Shown piece by piece: positions 1-8,895 of a stretch of 64,000 nt of DNA. The first letter of the stretch is position 1. Each line of letters begins with the position of its first letter. This DNA comes from Lachnospiraceae bacterium (GTDB lineage Bacteria > Bacillota > Clostridia > Lachnospirales > Lachnospiraceae). A program made the position numbers and the translations under genes. Under the pieces are notes generated by a model that saw only the letters and a program-made list of their open reading frames with translations, was not told the origin of the DNA and did no database searches. The stretch spans positions 1 through 64,000 of the forward strand of contig JAAWRC010000015.1 in NCBI GenBank assembly GCA_022800815.1. Reading direction: 5' to 3'.

Positions 1-70
1 ATATTTTAGGTGTTTTATAAAAATTGGGGATAGTGATATGTGTATAATTGGGTTTTTGTGGATAGAACTG

Positions 71-85
71 CGGAAACTCAAGAAA
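71..85 (+). promoter_or_regulatory. Recurrent upstream promoter motif, copy 1
   Basis: CGGAAACTCAAGAAA lies 8 nt upstream of the -35 box of the BREX promoter. An exact copy sits in the same place before the MATE promoter (43689-43703, minus strand). A close variant precedes the rplM promoter (37381-37395), and a weaker one (CGGAACTCAAG, 51028-51038) precedes a promoter ahead of nrdD. It may be an activator site or UP-like element; its function is unknown. Confidence 0.4.
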
Positions 86-93
86 TACATACG

Positions 94-122
94 TTGACTT
101 TATGCCTGTCACTTGATAAAAT
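94..122 (+). promoter_or_regulatory. Putative sigma-A promoter of the BREX operon
   Basis: TTGACT (94-99), a 17-bp spacer and TAAAAT (117-122) form a good vegetative promoter upstream of the first defence gene. The genes from 263 to 13864 are on one strand with gaps of at most about 12 bp or short overlaps, so this is the only obvious promoter for the operon. A motif CGGAAACTCAAGAAA (71-85) ends 8 nt upstream of the -35 and recurs at other promoters in the window. Confidence 0.6.
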
Positions 123-262
123 ATAGAATTATATACATCAGAAAAATTGCCGGTATATTTTTTGAAGCGCTGCAATGGATGATGGCAAGCTTATATAAAG
201 ACATTGTATTAGAATAGTTGCTTGAAATATGTATTGTGGCAAAAGGGAGGAGACGAAAGCGA

Positions 263-2386
263 TTGCAAGAATATCAGAAGGACACTGAACGGATTTTTTT
301 TCAGTGGCTCTCAAATGCTGCTTCTCCCTCTATGTTTGAGGAGATTGAAAGAGCATATCTTCCGATCAATACTATGCTTATTAAAAGAAAGGCTTTGCCA
401 GACAAGTTGGTAAATGTAAAGCAGACCGAGCAGATTCAGTCTGCCAAACAGATGACAAAGTCAATTTTTGCTAATAAAAAACAACGTACTGTGGCGGATA
501 AATTATTGTCGCTTTATTTGACGTATTTGGGGGGAGATAAGTCATTTTCTCACCTAAAGGAAGAAGCGAATGTTTCCATTCAGGATGGATGGATTCGTTT
601 TACATATACAAATGCCGTAGATTTTGGAAAAACGATTCCGGCATACTGTGAAATAGCTGGAACAGTTTATGAAGGTAAATCGTGGACGCAGATTCTTGTG
701 AAAATATTGAATCGGGAAATTGAGAATCATAATCCTAAGCTTGATGTTCTCTATAAGAATTCGCTTGTATTTGACCGGATAAACAGAGCTTTCCTTATGA
801 AAAATAAAATTGAAGGTTTGTATTGCGTTCAACTTAAAAATGGATATTGGGTCAATGTAAATCATAATTCGCCCAGAATGTTGGAATTGATTCAGAAATT
901 GTGTCTACATTGTGGGTACACAAATGAACAGATCATTTTGTATGGAGAGCATAAAAAAAGCTCTTTGAATAAAAAGAAGAGCAGTTCCGGTGCTGCTACA
1001 CAAACTTCGGTATACAGTAATGAACTGTTAGAGCAGGCGAAAGCAATCATTTCCAATAGTTTTGCGAACGGTATGCGCAAAGATTCTATTATTGCAAAAA
1101 AGAAATTTAAGGCAGCTTATCTGGAGCAGGTCGGTACAGAGCTTTCGGAAACGATTGATATAGATGATCTGGCTGCGTCTGTCGGCTATGAATATGCGGA
1201 TAAAATTTATGTTTTATCTGAACATAATAAAGCAGAAATCAAGGCGTTGGTTCACAAAGCGTTTGAGAGTGGATGCCGTGTGATTTTTTATGAGGAATTG
1301 TACCGGCGGCATATGGATTTTATGACGCAGGCTGGAATCTTTACGGCGGAACTGTTAAAAAATGCTTTGAAGAAAATTAGTCCGGAATTGGTCTACAGAC
1401 GTTCATTTTTTGCAGTCACTCCGGATGATAATCTTGAGGATGCGATTGCTGCCTGTTTTGAAAGCCATATAACAAGAACCTATGACGAGATAAAAGGAGG
1501 ACTTCCTTATGTAGATATGAGTTCGATACGTTTTGCATGCAGTCAGGATTCACGTTTCGTATGGGTTCGTGAAGGTACATATGCCTTTGTCCAGAGTTTG
1601 CATTTGGCAGAAAGCGATGCCAGTACTACAGAGAAAGTGATGGAACAAGATATTGAGAATAGAGGTTTTTCTGTCATTTATCGAGTTTGTGTTGATGAAA
1701 GTAAAGACCTAAATCCGAATATTTCGGAGACCGCACTGCGGGATGCCATTTTCCTCCGGTATTTGTCGCAGAAATATGAAAGAAAACGCTCTATGATTGT
1801 GAAGCCTGGGGCTTCATTTTGTGCGCCGGATATTATGAATGCTTATTGTCAGGACCTTCGGAAAGTTACTTTGGGAGAGTTGCTTGAATATGAAAAAGAT
1901 ATGACGGAAAAGGCAACCTATTCTCTTGCTGCCGCTTATGAGAATATGCTGAGAATTGACAAAGAGCATTTTGTGGCACTTGACGAGATTCAGTTTGATA
2001 TTCAGGCCATAGATAATGCTCTTGCGCTTTACGTGAATAACAGCATTATCCCGCTAAAAAGCGTTAAGAGTTTTCTGGCTTTTCCGGAGATTCCGGAGGT
2101 TCCGTGGAATTTCTTTTTACTGGACAGTTACTGTAAGCATAAGAGTATTCGTTTTCGATCTATGGGCGGTCCTGCTAAAGGTAGGCCGGTTGGGGCGATT
2201 TTCCCCAGTGCCATGAAATTTGACAGTTACGATGAACTGCTTGCGCATGTCATAGCAAAAAGTAATCTGGAGCTTCGAGAGGACGACGTTTGCACATTTC
2301 TTTCAGAGCATGCATACACGCTCCGTCGCATTAATCCAGGTGGGATTATCATCAAGGCACAGGAAATACGAAACCAAAAGGAGTAA
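263..2386 (+). CDS. BREX type 4-associated protein of unknown function
   Basis: About 708 residues and first in the BREX operon; brxP starts 4 bp after its stop. I do not recognise a named family. The N-terminal third is helical and Lys-rich. From about residue 260 on there are repeated stretches that read like winged-helix modules: a helix-rich segment, then a pattern such as RFVWVREGTYAF near residue 430, as in HARE or sigma-factor C-terminal domains. That reading is inference. No nuclease, ATPase or methyltransferase motif is visible. I chose TTG at 263 because GGGAGGAG (245-252) sits 10 nt upstream; the longer TTG start at 218 has no ribosome site. Operon position suggests a specificity, regulatory or scaffolding role. 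Confidence 0.7.
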   Translation: MQEYQKDTERIFFQWLSNAASPSMFEEIERAYLPINTMLIKRKALPDKLVNVKQTEQIQSAKQMTKSIFANKKQRTVADKLLSLYLTYLGGDKSFSHLKEEANVSIQDGWIRFTYTNAVDFGKTIPAYCEIAGTVYEGKSWTQILVKILNREIENHNPKLDVLYKNSLVFDRINRAFLMKNKIEGLYCVQLKNGYWVNVNHNSPRMLELIQKLCLHCGYTNEQIILYGEHKKSSLNKKKSSSGAATQTSVYSNELLEQAKAIISNSFANGMRKDSIIAKKKFKAAYLEQVGTELSETIDIDDLAASVGYEYADKIYVLSEHNKAEIKALVHKAFESGCRVIFYEELYRRHMDFMTQAGIFTAELLKNALKKISPELVYRRSFFAVTPDDNLEDAIAACFESHITRTYDEIKGGLPYVDMSSIRFACSQDSRFVWVREGTYAFVQSLHLAESDASTTEKVMEQDIENRGFSVIYRVCVDESKDLNPNISETALRDAIFLRYLSQKYERKRSMIVKPGASFCAPDIMNAYCQDLRKVTLGELLEYEKDMTEKATYSLAAAYENMLRIDKEHFVALDEIQFDIQAIDNALALYVNNSIIPLKSVKSFLAFPEIPEVPWNFFLLDSYCKHKSIRFRSMGGPAKGRPVGAIFPSAMKFDSYDELLAHVIAKSNLELREDDVCTFLSEHAYTLRRINPGGIIIKAQEIRNQKE

Positions 2387-2390
2387 ATCG

Positions 2391-4679
2391 ATGTATGGAT
2401 ATACATATGATACGGAAAGCGGAGGGCTTTTGCTAACGGATAAAACCACGCAGTCCTCCAATGAGCCTAGGCCGGTGTATGCCCAAGAACTTGACAATTT
2501 GGGTATAGATAACATATGGAGGTATGAAAAACAGCAGGATGTACCCTATATGTGGGCGGAAGCGAACCATTATATATACCGTGGACGGATTATTTTCAAT
2601 ACAGTTGGTGGTTCTTTATATGTGAAGCCGACTGTAGAGGTAACCTATAGAAAAGATGAGGATGGCAAGGTTACGGACATTCCGACCTTGGAACCGAAAA
2701 CTGTGCTGGAGCCGGTCGATTTGGCCTTGATGTGCGAGCGGAACAAAGAAATTTTGGACATTGTGGAACAGATTACTGTCAAGAAAATTTATGGCGTTTA
2801 TCAGAGGAGGAAAAAGAATCTTGACTGTTTCCATGTGGCATTTTCCGGGGGAAAAGATAGCGTTGTTCTTCTGGAGCTTGTAAAAAAAGCATTGCCCAGG
2901 AGCAGTTTTATGGTCGTGTTTGGCGATACGAAAATGGAATTTCCAGACACCTATGAGCTGGTGGATCAGGTGGAAAGACAATGTAAGGAAGAGGGTATTG
3001 CGTTTTATCGTGCGGCAACGCATTTTGAACCGGAAGACAGTTGGAAGCTTTTTGGCCCCCCGTCCAAGGTGCTGAGATGGTGTTGTACCGTGCACAAGGC
3101 ATGTCCGCAAACACTGAAGATTCGAGAGGTGTTGGACAAAAATGATTATGTTGGGTTAGATTTTGTTGGTGTCAGATCCTATGAAAGCGTAGCCCGTTCC
3201 GGATATAAAGAAGAAGGCTATGGGAAGAAACAGAAAGGTCAGTATTCGCACAATTCCATTCTTGACTGGAATTCCGCCGAGGTTTGGTTATATATTTTTC
3301 TGCATGATCTTCCTGTCAATGCAACTTACAAAAAGGGGAATTCGAGGGCGGGGTGTCTTTTTTGCCCGATGGGCGGTGGAAAAGCAGATAGTTTTAGAAA
3401 CATAAGTTATCCGGAGGGTATCAAAAAATACACGGATTTAATTCAGGAAACCATTGAGGATAAAAACATAGAAAGCTATATTACGAATGGCGGCTGGATT
3501 GAAAGAAAAAATGGCAGAGACATTGTTGGAAATAAGTCCAGATATTTGGAGGAAATAAAGGATGGCTATCTGTACATTACTTTGGTAAGGCCGCTGACTG
3601 ATTGGCGTGAGTGGATAAAAACATTGGGTGAAGTTTCGTTTCCATATGACGTTGAGACGACTGAAAATGGAATTGTAGTTCGGATCCCGGCGTCAGTTGA
3701 TAAAACAACGGAAGGCAAATATTTTAAACAGGTGTTTCACAAAGCGGCATATTGTGTTGGCTGCAGAGCCTGTGAAGCTAATTGCAGAAATGGATGTATC
3801 TCTTTCAAAGAGGGTCTTCGCATTGAGAATTGTGTTCATTGTAAGGAATGTCACCATATTGATGACGGGTGCCTGATGTATCATTCAGTTCAATTGCCTA
3901 AAAACGGAGGAAGAGTTATGAAGAGTTTAAATACTTTTGCGGATCATGCACCCAAAGTGGACTGGATTGTCAATTTTTTTTCTTACGGCAATGAATTTTT
4001 GAAGGATAATACTCTGGGACCGATGCAGATTAGTATGTTTAGGCGCTTTCTTTCAGATGCAAAGTTGATTGAGAAGAATAAAACCACGCCGTTTTTTGAT
4101 CTTATGAAAAAGCTTGGCTGGGAGAGTAATCGTGCGTGGGGGCTTATTTTAATTCAGTTGGTATATAGTAACCCACAGATCAGATGGTACGTTGATCATA
4201 TGCCAATCGGAGAGGAAATGCCACGGGCTTATCTTGAGGATCAACTGCAGGGAGAGGGAGTGAGTGCTAAAGATGCAGCGTCCATCGCCAAGTCTTTCAA
4301 AAGATTGGTAGAGATTCCGCTTGGAACAGAACTGAATTTTGGTATGATTACAATGCAGGGCAGGAAGATTACTGCTTTAAAACGCTGCAAAACCAGGATG
4401 AATGAGTCCCTTATTTTACTCTATGCGTTATATCGCTATGCGGAAGCGTGCGTGAATTATTATCAATTTGCGCTCAGTACGCTAATGGACATGGAAATAG
4501 AATCGGCGGGTATCAGCCCGGTTAAAATTTTTGGTTTTGATTATGATGAAATGGAAGCCATGCTCCGTGGGCTTTCCGCTAAATATAACGATTATATAGA
4601 CGTTACTTTCACACATGATCTTGATAAAATCACCCTCCGTGATTATCACAGGGCGGAAGATGTCTTAGAACTGTTCTAG
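2391..4679 (+). CDS. brxP: BrxP: PAPS-reductase-like protein of BREX type 4
   Basis: 762 residues. An N-terminal extension precedes a phosphoadenosine-phosphosulfate reductase/ATP-pyrophosphatase domain with the PP-loop SGGKDS at about 152-157. CCTVHK and CLFCPMGGGKADSF follow, typical of DndC/CysH relatives. A ferredoxin-like cluster follows (C455, C458, C461, C465, then CVHCKECHHIDDGC). The C-terminal ~230 residues resemble DUF4007, a weaker call. DndC and SspD relatives activate the DNA backbone with ATP and insert sulfur, and BrxP is the signature gene of BREX type 4. ATG 2391 follows AAAAGGAG by 7 nt; the frame stays open upstream, but that part overlaps the previous gene. With the downstream desulfurase it makes a plausible sulfur relay onto DNA. 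Confidence 0.88.
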   Translation: MYGYTYDTESGGLLLTDKTTQSSNEPRPVYAQELDNLGIDNIWRYEKQQDVPYMWAEANHYIYRGRIIFNTVGGSLYVKPTVEVTYRKDEDGKVTDIPTLEPKTVLEPVDLALMCERNKEILDIVEQITVKKIYGVYQRRKKNLDCFHVAFSGGKDSVVLLELVKKALPRSSFMVVFGDTKMEFPDTYELVDQVERQCKEEGIAFYRAATHFEPEDSWKLFGPPSKVLRWCCTVHKACPQTLKIREVLDKNDYVGLDFVGVRSYESVARSGYKEEGYGKKQKGQYSHNSILDWNSAEVWLYIFLHDLPVNATYKKGNSRAGCLFCPMGGGKADSFRNISYPEGIKKYTDLIQETIEDKNIESYITNGGWIERKNGRDIVGNKSRYLEEIKDGYLYITLVRPLTDWREWIKTLGEVSFPYDVETTENGIVVRIPASVDKTTEGKYFKQVFHKAAYCVGCRACEANCRNGCISFKEGLRIENCVHCKECHHIDDGCLMYHSVQLPKNGGRVMKSLNTFADHAPKVDWIVNFFSYGNEFLKDNTLGPMQISMFRRFLSDAKLIEKNKTTPFFDLMKKLGWESNRAWGLILIQLVYSNPQIRWYVDHMPIGEEMPRAYLEDQLQGEGVSAKDAASIAKSFKRLVEIPLGTELNFGMITMQGRKITALKRCKTRMNESLILLYALYRYAEACVNYYQFALSTLMDMEIESAGISPVKIFGFDYDEMEAMLRGLSAKYNDYIDVTFTHDLDKITLRDYHRAEDVLELF

Positions 4680-4689
4680 GGAGGATGCG

Positions 4690-7600
4690 ATGAAATACAG
4701 CGAATATTTTGACATAGATCCCAATTATTATCCGGAGGTCAATCCGGATTCCATCAAGGAGAAGAAGATCCGGTGGGAATATACCTACCCTCATAAGACT
4801 TTTATTACGTTGCTTGAAACCGCAGAACGTATGCTGGCTCGTGGAAAAGGGCCGGATAAACATAGTATCTGGGTGGAAGGCTCTTATGGCACCGGCAAGT
4901 CCCGAACTGTTTGGGCGCTTCAGAATTTACTCTCTTGTTCGGAGCGGGAATTTATCGACTATTTTGACCGCTTTGAAACGCTTCGCAAGAAGCCTGACTT
5001 GAGAGATAATCTACTTGGGCAAAGGGAAGAAGGACGCATTGTTACAGTTTCCCGTTATGGTTCTGGAGAAATTCAATCCATCCGTCAATTTATTAAGGCG
5101 ATATTTGACAGTGTGACCAAAGCGTTGAAAGACGCCGGAATCGATTATCAGGGACAACGTACTTTCCGTGGGAAGATTGCAACCTGGCTTGGAGACGAAA
5201 TCCATAAGGGATTTTTTGATCAGCTTATGCAGAAGCCTGTTTATCGTGGAAAAGGAAGCTTTCATGGGCGTACTGCGGAGGACATCATTGCGCTTTTAAA
5301 TAACTCTCGGGTTGGAGTGGATACGCTGTTGGATGATATCATTGACCTTGCTGACAACGAAGGAATCACGGCATTTGAAATTGGCATGGATGATTTGAAA
5401 GCGTGGTTGACGGATATTATTGACGCAAATAAGCTGAAAGCTATCGTGTTCTTTTGGGATGAGTTTTCTTCTTTCTTTAAATGGAACAAGAATTCTCTCG
5501 ACAGTTTCCAGAAACTGGCAGAGCTGTCAAATGACAAGCCCTTTTATCTTGTGATTGCAACTCATATGAGCGGATCTTTGGTAACTCCGGGGGAGATCAA
5601 CGATAAGAAGGGTTCTTTCAGTGCGGTTTATGATCGCTTTCTGCATGTGACCATCGAAATGCCGGATGATGTAGCCTTTGAATTGATTCATGATGCCATG
5701 AAGGTGAAGGGATTTCTCAAGGAGGATTACGATGATCTGACAAGCGAACTGAATGGGCTAATGACTGTACCGAGAAAGGCCGTGTGCGATTTCTCCGGCG
5801 TGGCAGACAGTGTCTTGTCTGGATTGTTTCCGATCCATCCGATGGCGGCGCTTCTTTTGAAATACATAGCGACCTCTTTTGCTTCCAACCAGCGAAGCAT
5901 GTTCAACTTTATCAAAAATGATAACAGCGATAAACTTCAGGCGTTTCAGTGGTTTATCAGAACCCATAGCCCGGATGACGGCGATGTTCTCACGATTGAT
6001 TATCTTTGGAACTTTTTTTATGAGCGTGGCACGGACGAAAATACATCAGGTGCCGGACGCAGTAATCTGGATGTGGCGATTGCCACTATTTTGGATACTT
6101 ATCCTGGTAACGAGAATAAACTCAGCAGCATAGATGAAAAGCGTGTTCTTAAAACCGTATTAATGATGCAGGCAATGAGTAAAAAACTGAATAATGGCGT
6201 GGAAATATTGCGTCCAACGGCCAGGAATATTCAGTTTGCCTTTGCCGGTGACGATACCATGGATAATAACCGTGCGGTCAACTTAATTATCAACCAGTTG
6301 GTCCCGAAAAGGATTCTGTATGTTGATTCCGACGGAAGTGTGGAGGAATATGCGGCTGCCGCCGTTGCAGGGGACCAGGTGCAGATAGACGCAATTAAAG
6401 ACCGGCTGCGGAGGGAATTAAAGACGGCGGTTCTTCTGAGTGTCGGTGAATTTGAAAATGCGTTTGCCTTTCCTGTTTCAATCCGTGCAAGATATGTGTT
6501 TGAGCCTGTGACTGTCGATAATTTTAAGATTAAGATCAATAAAATTACCAATGAGCGGGAAACATATCAGTTCCGTGCGGTGATTTGTTATGCACGAAAT
6601 GAGGACGAACAGAAAAGGATGCGGATTTTAATTGCAGAAGCAGTCAAAAACGTTCTGTATAAGAAAATTGTTTTTATAGATGCGTCTGCCATTCTTATGG
6701 GCGCAGATAATGTGGAACGGTATATCGACGTTGCTGCGCAGGAAGAATACTGGCGTCCGAAGGATTCCAAATTGGCGGATAAAAAGCTGGAAAATGTGGC
6801 GGAGATTCTGGGAGAATGGAAAAGAGAAATTGGAAAGGGGCCTTTTGTTGTATATAAAGGCGAGGAAGAGGAACGTCAGGAATTTAAGGAGCCTGCCGGA
6901 AGTGCGGCGCTGCTAAATGAAGTTCTTGCTTCTCTGGTACTTTCAATTTATCCGCTTTCTTTTGATAATGCGAAGGTATCTGAAAATTTTTTTACGGGTG
7001 GGAAATATCCCCAAGGTGCAAAATTAGGAATCAATAGAGGATTCGGAGGCATATTCCAGGAAAAATCTGTTCGTGCGGCTCTTGGTGAAACACTTGGAAT
7101 TGCAAACTATTGGGAAGTCTATAAAACTCATGCCATCTCAAAACTTAAATTGAAAGTAGACGAACTCGTCGGTGGACGTTTGAATAAGGATGTAAGAATC
7201 TCCATCGGGGAAATCTTTGATTTCCTGATGGCGCAAGGGTTTATGCCCTGTGATTTGTATGCCTATCTCACGGGATTTTTGTTGAAGGAGTACTCCGAAG
7301 AGCCTTATCGTTATGGCATAGGTACCGCGGGTGACGACGGCGGCAAGATGACTCCTGAAAAACTGGGTGAGTATATTGGCGAATATATCAAACATAAAAA
7401 TAAGGCGATCCCTAATTACAAAGAGAAATATATTGAAATCATGACACAAGACCAGAAGGCGTTTGTGGATTTTGCACATGCTGCTTTTGATGTGCCGGAA
7501 AATCTTTCTGTAGAGCAGGCGGCGTCCAGACTTCGTGTAAAGCTTAAAAATCTCGGATATCCAATCTGGTGCTTTAACACGATTGATACCAATGATCTTT

Positions 7601-8892
7601 GCGACTTCATAGACAAACTTGCTGAGATTGCAAATTCCAAGTCTGGTGTCAGTGTACCGACAACGGCCGGTGAAATGGGAAAAATGCTGCGTCGGGTACC
7701 GACTGCGTCTGCAAATTTGACAAGCTTGTTGACCGCAGGGAATGGTGTAAAGGCCATGCGGGAATATTTACAGACCTTTGAGAATAGGGATATTCTTAAG
7801 ATTGCCGTTGATATTGGTGTACAGGATGTCATGGGAGATGTAAAACGGCAAATTGCTTCCGGTGAGGCTTCGTGGCTGTGGGATAAGGAGACTGGTGATG
7901 AAGAGCTGAGAAAGCTCCTTGTGGAGTATAAAATTATCCAAAAGAGTGTAGCCGTCTCTATTCGTGAAACGTCATTTTTCCAGTGTATGCAGTCCTGGAA
8001 GTTGTATACATCTACGCTGAAAATGCCATGTAGTATATTTAAAGAGAAAATCCCGGAGCTTGTCTATTTCTTTGACTGCCTGAAAGTTGTCGCAACAGAA
8101 GGCGATCTTCCGTATGACAGATGTCAGAAGTTTTTACAGGAGTTGGAGACAAAGACGGAAATAATTGCCGCAATCAAGGAAAAGAGGATGGAGGTCTTTA
8201 AGGACGAGTATTCCATTTACCTTGGAGGTTTTGGTGAGACAGATATTTCCAAGTTATATAATGCGTTGCCGGGAACTTCTTTTATGGATGACAGATCTAC
8301 CTATGAGAGAAAGGTTCAGGAAGAAGCGGAAGTGATTCGCAGCGAGCAGGAGCGGTTCCGCCTGCTTGAAATGTGGGAGAAGTTGACAGGCACCAAAAGC
8401 CCGTATGAATGGTGTGACAAGTATCAGACTCCGATTCTCGTGATGGTGCCTCAGAATGAGCAGCAGAATGCTTCCAAACTGTTTCGGGCTATCAATTATG
8501 GTAACGATAAAAAAGAGACAGTTTTTGCCTTGGATTATCTTTCTAAGAATCCGGTATTTATCTTGGAACTACAGGATACTGCGAAGATTGAAGCGGCATT
8601 TACCAGCAGGATTATAGGACGTTATGCCTCTGTTCTTAAAGATAATGATGTAGTTCGCAAGCATTTGAAGAATTTTGTCCCCGCAGACGGAATTTATCAG
8701 TGGTACGGCAGTCCTGCTGTCCGTGATGAAATAGCAAAATTGGCTCGGAAAAATTATATGAATGGCGGCAATGATACCGTTATGAAGAGGATTGATGAGA
8801 TGACTCCGGACGAGGCAAAACGGCTTTTGAAACAGCTCGTGGCTGATGATGTGGAAGTTGGAATTTCCATTATTAATAGGGAAGGAGAATAG
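4690..8892 (+). CDS. brxC: BrxC/PglY-family P-loop ATPase
   Basis: 1400 residues, in the usual size range of BrxC (about 1200-1400). Walker A is GSYGTGKS at 64-71, and a Walker B-like FFWDEFSSFF lies near 255-264. The remainder is long and mostly helical, as expected for this DUF499/DUF6079-type family. BrxC is a core BREX component required for both host DNA marking and phage exclusion, probably as a DNA-associated AAA+ motor. Its start codon follows GGGAGG closely and lies 10 bp after the brxP stop. The stop is 3 bp from the pglZ start, so the two are almost certainly co-translated. Confidence 0.9.
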   Translation: MKYSEYFDIDPNYYPEVNPDSIKEKKIRWEYTYPHKTFITLLETAERMLARGKGPDKHSIWVEGSYGTGKSRTVWALQNLLSCSEREFIDYFDRFETLRKKPDLRDNLLGQREEGRIVTVSRYGSGEIQSIRQFIKAIFDSVTKALKDAGIDYQGQRTFRGKIATWLGDEIHKGFFDQLMQKPVYRGKGSFHGRTAEDIIALLNNSRVGVDTLLDDIIDLADNEGITAFEIGMDDLKAWLTDIIDANKLKAIVFFWDEFSSFFKWNKNSLDSFQKLAELSNDKPFYLVIATHMSGSLVTPGEINDKKGSFSAVYDRFLHVTIEMPDDVAFELIHDAMKVKGFLKEDYDDLTSELNGLMTVPRKAVCDFSGVADSVLSGLFPIHPMAALLLKYIATSFASNQRSMFNFIKNDNSDKLQAFQWFIRTHSPDDGDVLTIDYLWNFFYERGTDENTSGAGRSNLDVAIATILDTYPGNENKLSSIDEKRVLKTVLMMQAMSKKLNNGVEILRPTARNIQFAFAGDDTMDNNRAVNLIINQLVPKRILYVDSDGSVEEYAAAAVAGDQVQIDAIKDRLRRELKTAVLLSVGEFENAFAFPVSIRARYVFEPVTVDNFKIKINKITNERETYQFRAVICYARNEDEQKRMRILIAEAVKNVLYKKIVFIDASAILMGADNVERYIDVAAQEEYWRPKDSKLADKKLENVAEILGEWKREIGKGPFVVYKGEEEERQEFKEPAGSAALLNEVLASLVLSIYPLSFDNAKVSENFFTGGKYPQGAKLGINRGFGGIFQEKSVRAALGETLGIANYWEVYKTHAISKLKLKVDELVGGRLNKDVRISIGEIFDFLMAQGFMPCDLYAYLTGFLLKEYSEEPYRYGIGTAGDDGGKMTPEKLGEYIGEYIKHKNKAIPNYKEKYIEIMTQDQKAFVDFAHAAFDVPENLSVEQAASRLRVKLKNLGYPIWCFNTIDTNDLCDFIDKLAEIANSKSGVSVPTTAGEMGKMLRRVPTASANLTSLLTAGNGVKAMREYLQTFENRDILKIAVDIGVQDVMGDVKRQIASGEASWLWDKETGDEELRKLLVEYKIIQKSVAVSIRETSFFQCMQSWKLYTSTLKMPCSIFKEKIPELVYFFDCLKVVATEGDLPYDRCQKFLQELETKTEIIAAIKEKRMEVFKDEYSIYLGGFGETDISKLYNALPGTSFMDDRSTYERKVQEEAEVIRSEQERFRLLEMWEKLTGTKSPYEWCDKYQTPILVMVPQNEQQNASKLFRAINYGNDKKETVFALDYLSKNPVFILELQDTAKIEAAFTSRIIGRYASVLKDNDVVRKHLKNFVPADGIYQWYGSPAVRDEIAKLARKNYMNGGNDTVMKRIDEMTPDEAKRLLKQLVADDVEVGISIINREGE

Positions 8893-8895
8893 CAA

